This document shows, piece by piece, positions 1 to 8,138 of a stretch of DNA of 64,000 nucleotides. Every line of letters begins with the position of its first letter. Positions within the stretch are counted from its first letter, which is position 1. The position numbers and the translations under genes are program-made. The notes beneath the pieces were generated by a model that was not told where the DNA came from, did not search any database, and was given only the letters and a program-made list of their open reading frames with translations. Location: positions 248,001 through 312,000 of the forward strand of contig OZ244249.1 of assembly GCA_965217135.1 (NCBI GenBank), written 5' to 3'. This DNA comes from HXMU1420-2 sp017643305. GTDB lineage: Bacteria > Pseudomonadota > Alphaproteobacteria > Rhodobacterales > Rhodobacteraceae.

Positions 1-621
1 GCCAAACCGCACCTCCAGCATCGATTTGCCGATCATCCAAGACACCGCCACCGGTGACAGCATAAGCGGCATCAAGAACGCCACGCGGAAGAACTTGCGC
101 GCCCGGATTTCGCTGGCCAGGATCAGCGCAAGGCCAAAGGCAATCGCATATTCCACGATGATGGCCAGCGTGTAATAGACCATGTTTTTCAACGCGTTCC
201 AGTAGAACGGGTCGCCCCACATCTGGCGCACATTGTCCAGTCCGTTGAACTGGCGGCCATCGGGGCTGGCCAGGTTCCAGTCGGAAAACGCGATACCCAA
301 CGAAAACAGCAGAGGGAACACGACCATGGCTACCACGAACAACACACCGGGTAGGATGAACAGTGTCCGTTTGCCCTGTTCCCCGCGCAGCACCACCTGT
401 GCCACGCACAGGCTGGTCGCCCAGACCAGATAGCCGAACAGACCCAGCCGCCATGTTTCGAATTCTAGAGGGAACGCCCCGGCCTCGGACAGGCCAAGAA
501 CAGCGAAACAGGCGATCATGAAGGCCAATCCGCCCCATTTCAGCAGGTTGCCGAACTGCACGCGTCTGGCTGTGATGTTGTCCAACGTGACAACGTGTAG
601 GAGATCACCGTCACTACTCAT
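1..621 (-). CDS. Sugar ABC transporter permease, MalF/UgpA type (3' part beyond left edge)
   Basis: Reading the minus strand from an ATG at 621 gives 207 codons without a stop, running off the window edge. The product has a short cytoplasmic start, several hydrophobic segments (FMIACFAVLGL, FILPGVLFVVAMVVFPLLFS, MVYYTLAIIVEYAIAFGLAL) and the periplasmic-loop pattern typical of MalF-like permeases (FSDWNL...FNGLDNVRQMWGDPFYWNALKN). It would be an inner-membrane subunit of a carbohydrate importer, with its EAA loop (contact to the ATPase) lying off the edge. The partner genes are not in the window. The substrate cannot be told from this part. Confidence 0.85.
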   Translation of the reverse strand, partial: MSSDGDLLHVVTLDNITARRVQFGNLLKWGGLAFMIACFAVLGLSEAGAFPLEFETWRLGLFGYLVWATSLCVAQVVLRGEQGKRTLFILPGVLFVVAMVVFPLLFSLGIAFSDWNLASPDGRQFNGLDNVRQMWGDPFYWNALKNMVYYTLAIIVEYAIAFGLALILASEIRARKFFRVAFLMPLMLSPVAVSWMIGKSMLEVRFG

Positions 622-760
622 AACCGAGATACTAGCGAGCCATTTTGCTACTGTTAATCGATAAATATCACCTGTTCGGCATCCCATCCTCGGCAGATGC
701 TTGGGAAATTGCTGCGTTCCCGCTAAGTCTGGTCGCAGTGGTTTGATGGAAGGCGGGCGC

Positions 761-820
761 ATGCAGTAGAAACAAATCTGGTTCGCGCTGGGCCTGAGCG
801 CGCTTCTGTCGGTACCGGCC
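761..820 (+). other. Signal-peptide coding segment with an in-frame amber codon
   Basis: An ATG at 761 has a good ribosome site (GGAAGG, 7 nt upstream) and is in frame with the beta-propeller gene that follows, but its third codon (767-769) is TAG. After the stop the frame reads KQIWFALGLSALLSVPALA followed by QA, a textbook Sec signal peptide with an ALA-Q cleavage site. No ATG or GTG lies between the stop and the TTG at 821. So the gene is either inactivated by one nonsense codon, read through by suppression, or affected by a sequence error. Confidence 0.75.
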
Positions 821-1624
821 TTGGCCCAAGCGCCTTTCGCGACCTTTGAGCGGGCCAGTGAACCGGTGTTGAACGACCCCCATGACCTAACGTTGGGGCC
901 GGACGGGAAACTCTATGTCGCTGACAAGTTCGGGCATCGGATTGTCGCGATGGATGCCGAGACGCTGGAAATCCTGAATGTGATCGATGAAGGCAAGCTG
1001 CCAGGCATCCATGACATTTCCTTTGGTCCGGATGGCAAAGCCTATGTGGCCGTAACAGGCGGGAGCGTCGTTGCGATATATAGCTTTGTGGATGGCAGAC
1101 TGTCGCTGGATAACTATTTGGGGTCTTTCCCGAACACTGAAGGCGTGCTGGCCCATTCCAACGGTCGTCTGTACGTGATAGCATCTGGGTCCGGTGATCT
1201 GGTTGCCGTGTCCGGTACCACGATGCATGCCATCTCCCATGGCCATTTCGGCGCGCATGACGTGGCTGAGGCGCTGGATGGCACGATCTGGCTAGCGGAA
1301 AATGCGCAATCTCGGCTGATCCGATTTTCCGAGGATTTGGAACAGTTGCAGGTGCTGGATGATCCGAAGTTCGGTTTCATCGGGCCGCGTTACGTGGACG
1401 TTGATGACTTCGGGCGGCTTGTTGTGGCTGATCAGGATGCGCACCGCATCCTGTTGATCAACCCGGAAACCGAACGGTTGATCGGTATCTTGGGGGATGG
1501 GATGCCCGGCATCGGACCCTACAGTTTTGATGATCCGGAAGGCGCACTGGTGGTGGGCAACACCCATTACTTTGCCGACAGCGATAACAATCGCATCGTC
1601 AAATATGTGGTCATCCTGAACTGA
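821..1624 (+). CDS. NHL/SMP-30-like beta-propeller protein, signal peptide interrupted upstream
   Basis: The 267-residue product is made of repeated blades with NHL/YVTN-like motifs (DPHDLTLGPDGKLYVADKFGHRIV, HDISFGPDGKAYVAV, ADSDNNRIV). Such propellers are usually periplasmic lactonase-like or scaffold proteins; the specific activity is unknown. The longest open frame begins at a TTG (821) with no visible ribosome site, whereas the natural start would be the ATG at 761 with a signal peptide cut short by TAG at 767. The gene may therefore be a recent pseudogene. It lies 55 nt before an RraA-family gene and may once have been co-transcribed with it. Confidence 0.7.
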   Translation: MAQAPFATFERASEPVLNDPHDLTLGPDGKLYVADKFGHRIVAMDAETLEILNVIDEGKLPGIHDISFGPDGKAYVAVTGGSVVAIYSFVDGRLSLDNYLGSFPNTEGVLAHSNGRLYVIASGSGDLVAVSGTTMHAISHGHFGAHDVAEALDGTIWLAENAQSRLIRFSEDLEQLQVLDDPKFGFIGPRYVDVDDFGRLVVADQDAHRILLINPETERLIGILGDGMPGIGPYSFDDPEGALVVGNTHYFADSDNNRIVKYVVILN

Positions 1625-1679
1625 CCCGGCTTGCACAACTCTTGGTCCCTGCGCCTAATATCCGGGCGGAGGACCACAG

Positions 1680-2372
1680 ATGATCGAAGAACCCAAAGCT
1701 CTAACCATTTCCCGCCCCTGGCGCCGCCCGACGGCAGCGCAAATCGAGGCGTTTCAAAAGGCCCCAACCTGTTTTGTCGTTGACGCCATGAACGGCAGAT
1801 CAGCGATGGATGCTACTATCCGACCGCTGCACCCTTCTGCCCCGGTCAAACGTGTGGCGGGCCCGGCGCTTACGGCAGGCAACGGCCCGGGAGATATTCG
1901 TGGTACGTTTGGTGCGGTGAATTTTGTGCAGAATGGAGATATAATTATTGCCTCTGCAGATGGGTATCAGGGGTGTGCCACCTGTGGGGACCGGTTGGCT
2001 GCGATGATGGTCAATCAGGGTGCAATGGGGTTTGTCACCGATGGCCCGATGCGGGACCTTGCCGGTATCCTTGAAACCGGCCTGCCGTGTTGGTGTACGG
2101 GGCTCACCCCCAACACGCCGTTTTCCAATGGGCCGGGCACGGTTGGCTTGCCAATACAGATCGGCGGGCAGCAGGTCGAAACCGGTGACATGATCATCGC
2201 GGACGAAGACGGGGTCGTCGTGGTGCCCTTTGACCAGATTGCTGATGTTCTGGCTCGACTGGAACGGGTGATCGCAGCCGAAGCCGCACTGGACGCACAG
2301 ATCGGTCAAAGCAGCGATTTGCCAGACCACATCCGCAGGGTCGTCGAAGGGGACGACGTGGAATTTATCTGA
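1680..2372 (+). CDS. RraA family protein (HMG/CHA aldolase-like)
   Basis: A 230-residue protein of the RraA/MenG-like fold. It carries the family motif GDRLAAMMVNQGAMGFVTDG followed by PMRD (Gly103 to Arg125-Asp126), the G-x20-R-D signature of 4-hydroxy-4-methyl-2-oxoglutarate aldolases and oxaloacetate decarboxylases, where Arg binds the oxoacid and Asp the divalent metal. The C-terminal ADEDGVVVVP segment is also typical. An N-terminal extension of about 25 residues precedes the fold. It could cleave a 2-oxoacid derived from an aromatic or sugar acid. It is neither a menaquinone methyltransferase nor necessarily an RNase E regulator, although both names are often attached to this family. 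Confidence 0.85.
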   Translation: MIEEPKALTISRPWRRPTAAQIEAFQKAPTCFVVDAMNGRSAMDATIRPLHPSAPVKRVAGPALTAGNGPGDIRGTFGAVNFVQNGDIIIASADGYQGCATCGDRLAAMMVNQGAMGFVTDGPMRDLAGILETGLPCWCTGLTPNTPFSNGPGTVGLPIQIGGQQVETGDMIIADEDGVVVVPFDQIADVLARLERVIAAEAALDAQIGQSSDLPDHIRRVVEGDDVEFI

Positions 2373-2610
2373 CTGGCCTGATTGCAGGTGGTGTTGGCTG
2401 GCTGGAACATCCGGTGCCCAAAACAGCCGTCCTGCCCCACCGGGTGGCATGACCAGGCCGTATGGCGCGCAGGTGATTCTCGCCATCTTTTTGCAACAAT
2501 CCAGGAACAGTGCTCAGGCAGGCCCGCGTTTGTTCCCGGTTGAATGGTTTTTCTGCGCTTGCAAGATGGACGGATTTCGCATTTTTGCGCGTCTGGCCTA
2601 ACCAGAAATT

Positions 2611-3522
2611 ATGGATCACTTGCACCTGAACATCCCCCCTCTGGACCCGCTGGTCGCGTTTGAAGCGGCCGCCCGGCTTGGCAGTTTTACCCGTGCAGCG
2701 GAAGAACTGGCGCTGAGCCAGGCGGCTGTCAGCCAGCAGATCCGACATCTGGAAGATGCGGTTGGTGCGGCGTTGTTTCTGCGGGCCAATCGGCGGGTCC
2801 AGCTGAACCGTGCAGGGCGCCTGTTGCAGCAGGCCACTGCACCTGCCTTGCGCAACATTGCAGCGGCGAGTGAGGAGATCCGCGCACGACAGGGGGGCAA
2901 CCGGCTGACCATCGGGGCGGATAACGCGTTGACCACGATGTGGCTGATGCCCCTGCTGAACCAGTTTCGGGATTTGAACGAAGATGACCTTTCCGTGCGG
3001 CTTGCCGCGTCGGACCGCGAAGAAGACTGTCTTGCTGATGATTTAGACCTGGCCATTCTACATGGTGAAGGCATATGGGAAGGCCGGGATGCTGTGCTGT
3101 TGTTTTCGGAGGAAGTATTTCCGGTCTGCGCGCCAGAATACCTGATGAAGAACCCGCCGGTGATTGGGCCCGAATACTTGCCCGCACATCCGTTGCTGGA
3201 GCTCGAAGACCCTCGTCACACGTGGATGAGCTGGCGCAGCTGGCTGGCAGATGCCGGTGTGCCTGACCAGCCGCTGACTGAGCCATTGCGGATCAACGCC
3301 TATACCCTGATTATCGAGGAAGCGAAGGCCGGACGCGGCATTGCGCTGGGCTGGCGCAATCTGGTTGATGCCGAACTTGCGGCGGGCACGCTGGTCCGAC
3401 CCGTGGCGGACAGTGTGAAAACCAAGTTGGGGTATTATCTGACATGGCGCATGGACCATCCGCTGGATCCGACACCGGCAGCGTTTCGGGATTGGTTGAT
3501 TAGGCAGGCGCCTGGTCGCTAG
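2611..3522 (+). CDS. LysR-family transcriptional regulator, GcvA-like
   Basis: The 303-residue protein has a winged helix-turn-helix over residues 9-70 (FEAAARLGSFTRAAEELALS, then QAAVSQQIRHLE), followed by a LysR substrate-binding domain. The opening PPLDPLVAFEAAARLGSF and the LFLRANRRVQLNRAG wing are characteristic of the GcvA subgroup. The target is unknown. It lies 238 nt after the RraA-like gene, a gap with no other gene visible, and ends 3 nt before the convergent desaturase, with no terminator hairpin between. Confidence 0.9.
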   Translation: MDHLHLNIPPLDPLVAFEAAARLGSFTRAAEELALSQAAVSQQIRHLEDAVGAALFLRANRRVQLNRAGRLLQQATAPALRNIAAASEEIRARQGGNRLTIGADNALTTMWLMPLLNQFRDLNEDDLSVRLAASDREEDCLADDLDLAILHGEGIWEGRDAVLLFSEEVFPVCAPEYLMKNPPVIGPEYLPAHPLLELEDPRHTWMSWRSWLADAGVPDQPLTEPLRINAYTLIIEEAKAGRGIALGWRNLVDAELAAGTLVRPVADSVKTKLGYYLTWRMDHPLDPTPAAFRDWLIRQAPGR

Positions 3523-3525
3523 ACC

Positions 3526-4470
3526 TCAGGCGGTGTTCCAGCCCGCCTCATCCAGCGCCCGCGCGTATCCGGACGCCAGTTTCATGCGTGGCTCCAACCC
3601 TTTTTGCAGCAAAAGCTGGTGCATCTTGGGCAATTGCCAGCACGGCACATGCATGACCAGATGATGTTCCAAATGGTAGTTGACCCAATACGGCGCCACA
3701 AAGACCCGCTCCAACAGCCCTGCCCGGGTGGTACGCACGTTTTGCAGCGGGTCGTCTGACCGTTCGGTCGCGCCATGTTCCGCGATGTTGCGGATGCGCA
3801 GGACCAGCTGGAACCATGTCATGTAGGGCAGGAACCAGAAGGCTAGCCCATACCACCATTCGCCAACCAGACCCATCAGCAGGATAATCCCGAAAAACAC
3901 CGGCAGTGATTTCCACAGATCCCGCGCTTTGAATGCCTGCGCGGCATCCTGCGTCGCGGCGTCGCGTGCGTCATCATCCCCAGCCAGCCGGAAGGACATG
4001 AGGATCTGGCTCATCAACTGTTTGTATCCGGTCTGCCCGGTCAGATCGCGCAGGAACTTGCGCTGCAGTGATTTGCGCGTTGTCGGAAACTTGGCCGACA
4101 ACACAAGGTCCGGGTCCTTGTTGGTCTGAGTGAACCGGTGGTGAGACAGGTGATAATGCCGATAGGCCGCCAGTTCTGCCAGGATAGGCCTCCCGCAGAT
4201 CCATTCGCCAACAAAATCATTCAGCTTCCGGTCGCGGAACAGCGCGTTGTGCGCGGCCTCGTGCATCAGAATCGCCAGACCCAGCTGCCGTGACCCGATG
4301 ACCGTTACGGCCAGCAGAAAAGTCACTACATTCGGCCAAATCGCAAACAACACTACGGCCAGCGCAATGGTGCCCCAGCAGTGCAGGACCATCAAAGCGC
4401 CCATCAGATTGGACCGTTCGGCCAGTGGCCGGATTTCATCGGATGTCAAATACGCCTTGCCCGGTGTCAT
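3526..4470 (-). CDS. Membrane fatty acid desaturase family protein
   Basis: The 314-residue product has paired membrane spans and the three histidine boxes of di-iron desaturases: HEAAH at 70-74, HYHLSHH at 105-111 and HHLEHH near residue 265. The spacing fits the membrane fatty acid desaturase superfamily, which also holds carotenoid hydroxylases and ketolases. The HLEHH box favours an acyl-lipid desaturase. The protein sits in the inner membrane. It is convergent with the LysR gene and stands alone, 84 nt after the end of hemC on the same strand. The exact substrate cannot be assigned. Confidence 0.88.
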   Translation of the reverse strand: MTPGKAYLTSDEIRPLAERSNLMGALMVLHCWGTIALAVVLFAIWPNVVTFLLAVTVIGSRQLGLAILMHEAAHNALFRDRKLNDFVGEWICGRPILAELAAYRHYHLSHHRFTQTNKDPDLVLSAKFPTTRKSLQRKFLRDLTGQTGYKQLMSQILMSFRLAGDDDARDAATQDAAQAFKARDLWKSLPVFFGIILLMGLVGEWWYGLAFWFLPYMTWFQLVLRIRNIAEHGATERSDDPLQNVRTTRAGLLERVFVAPYWVNYHLEHHLVMHVPCWQLPKMHQLLLQKGLEPRMKLASGYARALDEAGWNTA

Positions 4471-4554
4471 GGTGGCTCCTCTCTCTCGAGAAACGTTTCA
4501 GAGTAGGGACGTGCCTGTCAAATCAAGCGTGGCGTCACGGGGTCCGTTCACGGG

Positions 4555-5523
4555 CTACGCCCGCCAGTCGAAAAACCCCGGGCCGGCCTTTGCCAGCAGG
4601 TCACGCGCCAAGGCCTCCCCCAGCGCGGCTGCATCTTCCAGCGGGGCGGTTTCGTCACCTGCCAAGCATTCCGACCCGTCAGGTCGCAGGATTTCACCGC
4701 GCAGGCGCACCGTCCCACTCTGCAAATCTGCCAGGCCTGCAATCGGCGTTTCGCAGGACCCATCCAGGGCGGCCAGATACGCGCGTTCTGCCGCCAGCCG
4801 CTGGCCAGTTGGCGTATCATGAATGGCGGCCAGCATGTCCCGAACGCGCATGTCGTCCAACCGGCATTCGATGCCAATCGCGCCTTGCGCAACGGCCGGC
4901 AACATCGTTTCGGGGTCCACCGGGTTGGCCGGAACGTCTGCCAACATACCCAGCCGGTTCAGCCCGGCCATTGCAAGAAACGTGCAATCTGCCACATTTT
5001 CCGACAGTTTCCGCAGCCGCGTCTGCACGTTGCCACGAAATTCCACCACCTGCAGATCTGGCCGCCGGTTCAGCACCTGTGACCGACGCCGCAGGCTGGA
5101 GGTGCCAACCACCGCTCCGGCGGGTAGGGCAGCGATTTCGTCCAGATCAGCGGACACAAACGCATCCCGCACATCTTCGCGCGGCAGATAGGTATCGAGG
5201 ACCAAACCGTCAGGCTGTTCCACCGGCATGTCCTTCATCGAGTGCACCGCGATGTCGATCTTGCCGCTCAGCAGGTCGGCCTCAATCTCCCGCGTGAACA
5301 GCCCCTTGCCGCCGATTTCCTTCAAAGGGCGGTCAGCCTCGATCATGCTGCGGTTGTCGCCGGTCGTCTTGATGACAACGATATCAAACGCCTCTTCCGG
5401 GAGGTCCCATGCGGCCCCCAATCGGGTGCGGGTTTCATAGGCTTGCGCCAGGGCCAGCGGCGAGCCGCGCGTGCCGATGCGCAAGGGGGACTGGGGCGTG
5501 GGGTGTTCTTTGGTCATGTCCAT
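4555..5523 (-). CDS. hemC: Hydroxymethylbilane synthase (porphobilinogen deaminase)
   Basis: The 322-residue enzyme joins four porphobilinogens into hydroxymethylbilane in cytoplasmic tetrapyrrole synthesis. Hallmarks are RIGTRGSPLALAQA (15-27), the catalytic aspartate in HSMKDMP (Asp98), the arginine-rich GTSSLRRRSQ (140-149) and the dipyrromethane-cofactor cysteine in LDGSCETP (Cys257). Length and order are normal for the family. It is transcribed divergently from hemE, with 91 nt between the start codons, a pairing common in Rhodobacteraceae. An ATG two codons inside the first could also be the start. Confidence 0.97.
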   Translation of the reverse strand: MDMTKEHPTPQSPLRIGTRGSPLALAQAYETRTRLGAAWDLPEEAFDIVVIKTTGDNRSMIEADRPLKEIGGKGLFTREIEADLLSGKIDIAVHSMKDMPVEQPDGLVLDTYLPREDVRDAFVSADLDEIAALPAGAVVGTSSLRRRSQVLNRRPDLQVVEFRGNVQTRLRKLSENVADCTFLAMAGLNRLGMLADVPANPVDPETMLPAVAQGAIGIECRLDDMRVRDMLAAIHDTPTGQRLAAERAYLAALDGSCETPIAGLADLQSGTVRLRGEILRPDGSECLAGDETAPLEDAAALGEALARDLLAKAGPGFFDWRA

Positions 5524-5614
5524 TCAATAGGCGGGCAACCCTTGCGTGACAATGGCCACGCTTGACATTTCCACGCGCTCGCCTGACCCATGCTTCAAGG
5601 CTAAGGAGATCACG

Positions 5615-6652
5615 ATGGCGCCCACAAAAAAAATCATGCGTTCCCTTGCAGGCGAAAAGATGCCCGTACCGCCGATCTGGATGATGCGGCAAGCCGGTCG
5701 TTACCTGCCGGAATACCGCGCGACAAGGGCGCAGGCAGGCGACTTTCTCAGCCTGTGTTACAACAGCGATCTCGCTGCCGAAGTCACTCTGCAGCCGATC
5801 CGCCGGTATGGTTTTGATGCCGCGATCCTGTTTGCCGATATCCTGCTGGTGCCGCAGGCGCTGGGCGCAGATCTGTGGTTTGTCACTGGCGAAGGCCCGC
5901 GCTTGTCCACCATCACTACGCTTGAGGACATGACCCGACTGAAACCGGCGGAGTACATCCACGAAACCTTATCACCAATCTATGACACGGTTTCGATCCT
6001 GTCGCGCGAACTGCCGTCTGATACCACTCTTATTGGGTTCGCCGGAGCACCGTGGACGGTGGCGACCTATATGATCGCCGGACGCGGTACGCCGGACCAA
6101 GGCCCGGCCCATGCGCTCAAGGCCGAAGCGCCGGAGCTTTTTGATACGCTGATCGACCGGATCACCGAGGCCACAATTCTTTACCTCGCCCGCCAGATCG
6201 AGGCGGGCGCAGAGGTGGTCAAACTGTTCGACAGCTGGGCAGGTTCGCTCAAGGGCGATGACTTTGACAAATACTCGCTGGAGCCCTGCCGTCGGATCAT
6301 TTCCGCGCTCAAGGCCAGGTTCCCCGATACGCCGATCATCGCGTTCCCACGCGAGGCTGGCCCTTGCTACGGAGGCTTCGCCAAAGCCACCGGCGCGGAT
6401 TGTGTTGCGCTCGACAACTCGGTCGACCCGGCCTGGGCCGCACAACACGTGCAGAGCGATGGCTGCGTGCAGGGCAACCTGGCCCCCGGGCACATGGTCA
6501 CCGGCGGCGACGCTTTGGTCGCGGAAACCCGCGCCATCTGTCAGGCATTTTCCGGGGGCCCGCACATCTTCAATCTAGGTCACGGCATTACGCCCGACGC
6601 GGACCCTGCAAACGTGGAACTTATGATCGAAACCGTGCGCACACCCGTGTGA
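5615..6652 (+). CDS. hemE: Uroporphyrinogen decarboxylase
   Basis: The enzyme decarboxylates uroporphyrinogen III to coproporphyrinogen III in the cytoplasm. Family signatures are PPIWMMRQAGRYLPEYR near the N-terminus, GFAGAPWTVATYMI in the middle and FNLGHGI near the end. The frame is open from 5546, but the ATG at 5615 has a strong ribosome site (AAGGAGA, 5603-5609) and gives a normal 345-residue protein starting MAPTKKIM. It is divergent from hemC, consistent with a shared promoter region for heme synthesis, and is followed by tRNA-Met. Confidence 0.97.
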   Translation: MAPTKKIMRSLAGEKMPVPPIWMMRQAGRYLPEYRATRAQAGDFLSLCYNSDLAAEVTLQPIRRYGFDAAILFADILLVPQALGADLWFVTGEGPRLSTITTLEDMTRLKPAEYIHETLSPIYDTVSILSRELPSDTTLIGFAGAPWTVATYMIAGRGTPDQGPAHALKAEAPELFDTLIDRITEATILYLARQIEAGAEVVKLFDSWAGSLKGDDFDKYSLEPCRRIISALKARFPDTPIIAFPREAGPCYGGFAKATGADCVALDNSVDPAWAAQHVQSDGCVQGNLAPGHMVTGGDALVAETRAICQAFSGGPHIFNLGHGITPDADPANVELMIETVRTPV

Positions 6653-6727
6653 CATGCGTTCCGACCACAAAGACCGAAAACCCACTTGACGGCTCTGCGC
6701 CGCTGACATATCCGACGCACCGCACAT

Positions 6728-6804
6728 GGCGGTGTAGCTCAGTTGGTTAGAGCAGCGGAATCATAATCCGCGTGTCCGGGGTTCAAGTCCCTGCACCGCC
6801 ACCA
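6728..6804 (+). tRNA. tRNA-Met (CAU), elongator
   Basis: The 77-nt cloverleaf includes an encoded CCA. The acceptor arms GGCGGTG and CACCGCC pair fully. The D-arm (GTAGCTCAGTTGGTTAGAGC), the anticodon stem-loop with CAT at 6762-6764 (CGGAATCATAATCCG) and the T-arm (GGGGTTCAAGTCCC) are all present. The GGAATCATAATCC loop context fits alphaproteobacterial elongator tRNA-Met rather than initiator (acceptor fully paired) or the lysidine-modified tRNA-Ile. It stands at the border between housekeeping genes and the accessory region, a common integration point. Confidence 0.95.
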
Positions 6805-7316
6805 TTTTCCCGCAGACATCCCGCCACACGTTTTATTGAACTGCGGTTTGATTTGGCGCTGTTGGGAGCGCAAAGGTCAATTCAACTGCTGTTCTGCAAG
6901 GGCGCGAGCACAAGGTTGTACTGCCTCATGGTAAATGTAAGGAAGTCGTAAGGCGCGGTCAGCGCGATGCAGAAAGAAAAGCAGACTTTCTTTCACAGCG
7001 CAGCGAACTCGTGGGTGTCGATGTACGCTCTGCGTACAAAGTGGTAGTTCGCTGTCAAAGAGTTTAATGGCCGCTCCGGGCCAGATTTTTGAGGCGCCCG
7101 AGTAGGTGATGCACGTAGCTGCGTCTTAGAAATTGCTGACGCGGAGCCCTAAGAAAGCGTCTAGGTACTATTCTGCGCCAGTGTTCATTGCTGTTGTGCG
7201 CCGATTAATATGGGCAACTCTTCATGGCCAATGGTGCCATGTCCGACAACACATCCATGCTAGAACAATTCCGATTGCGAACGCGATCGAAGCTCATTTC
7301 CTGAGCCCGTTTTTGG
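6805..7316. other. Non-coding stretch after tRNA-Met with nested inverted repeats
   Basis: No convincing gene is seen in these 512 nt. Three inverted repeats cluster here: GAAAGAAA/TTTCTTTC (6972-6979 and 6987-6994); CAGCGAACT/AGTTCGCTG (7001-7009 and 7046-7054); and, nested inside the second, GTACGC/GCGTAC (7023-7028 and 7032-7037). They could be a structured RNA, a transposon relic or an element end. A 98-codon open frame at 7133-7429 runs against the real gene on the other strand and has no protein-like character. Confidence 0.55.
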
Positions 7317-8138
7317 CTAGCCCCGGTTTTCAATCGGATTCGGCCCTTGATAAGTCCAGCGATAGCTTGGTGGAGTCGGACCCTTGTTACGGCCTCCCTG
7401 GTTCATCTGTTCCCATGCGTGTGCTATGACGCCCACTGAACGCGACAGGCAGAAAAGCCCCCGCGCAAGGGGACCAGCGAAGCCCAATTCGGCATAGATC
7501 ACAGCCGATGCGCCATCGATGTTCATTGGCACTGGTTTGCCTTGGCGAGTATTAAGCACTTCCTGGATCGCACAACCAATCACAGCGAAATTCCCGCCGA
7601 CCGTACCAACTTTGGCCGCCTCGTCCACAAGCTCCAAAAGACGCTGAGCGCGTGGGTCTACTGGTTTGTGGAACCGATGACCGAAGCCGGGCACAAAGCG
7701 AGTCTTCTCGTCCTGCCAGCGGTCGATCATTAAGGGAACCGCTTCATCAAGGGTCTGACCGTTTTCGACCGCCTCCGCAATCCAAGTATAAAGCTCGACC
7801 GCTTGTTCGCCCGCACCGCCATGGATGTCATCCAACATATTGATGGCCGAGGCCATGGCGCCGTTCAGACCGAGCCCACAGGTCACGGCCATTCTTGAGG
7901 CAGCGATTGAGGGGGCCTGAGGGCCATGATCAACCGCTGCCACCAAAGCACATTCCAGAAGATCGGCCTGCGCCTTGGTGGGCAGTTCGCCCCGCGTCAT
8001 CAGCCAAATCATTTGCGGAAACGACACGTTGCCGATCAGATCTTGAATCGGATTGCCGCGGAACCGGATTTGACCAGGGGCCATGTCGATGATCTCTGTT
8101 GTCCACCAATCGGATACGTCATTGCAGGGTCTGCTCAT
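7317..8138 (-). CDS. Citrate-synthase-fold lyase (citryl-CoA lyase-like)
   Basis: At 273 residues this is a short member of the citrate synthase superfamily, lacking much of the N-terminal part of a full synthase (about 430 residues). The active-site set is kept: His106 in DIHGGAGEQ, His154 in GFGHRFHKPVDPR and Asp208 in MNIDGASA. Short homologues include citryl-CoA lyases, which split a citryl-CoA-type thioester. Its ATG overlaps the stop of the CoA-transferase gene by 4 nt, so the two are translationally coupled. The natural reading is that an imported polycarboxylic acid is loaded with CoA and then cleaved. The substrate is not known; citramalyl-CoA or a related thioester is possible. Confidence 0.8.
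   Translation of the reverse strand: MSRPCNDVSDWWTTEIIDMAPGQIRFRGNPIQDLIGNVSFPQMIWLMTRGELPTKAQADLLECALVAAVDHGPQAPSIAASRMAVTCGLGLNGAMASAINMLDDIHGGAGEQAVELYTWIAEAVENGQTLDEAVPLMIDRWQDEKTRFVPGFGHRFHKPVDPRAQRLLELVDEAAKVGTVGGNFAVIGCAIQEVLNTRQGKPVPMNIDGASAVIYAELGFAGPLARGLFCLSRSVGVIAHAWEQMNQGGRNKGPTPPSYRWTYQGPNPIENRG

Noticed and set aside
1680..2372. Menaquinone methyltransferase or RNase E inhibitor annotation for the RraA-family gene
   Set aside because: The G-x20-R-D motif is that of metal-dependent aldolases/decarboxylases; no methyltransferase motif is present.
6728..6804. Initiator tRNA-fMet or lysidine tRNA-Ile
   Set aside because: The acceptor stem is fully paired at its first position, unlike initiators, and the anticodon arm fits alphaproteobacterial elongator Met better than Ile2.
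7133..7429. 98-codon plus-strand frame after tRNA-Met
   Set aside because: No ribosome site or motif, and its second half overlaps the lyase gene on the other strand.
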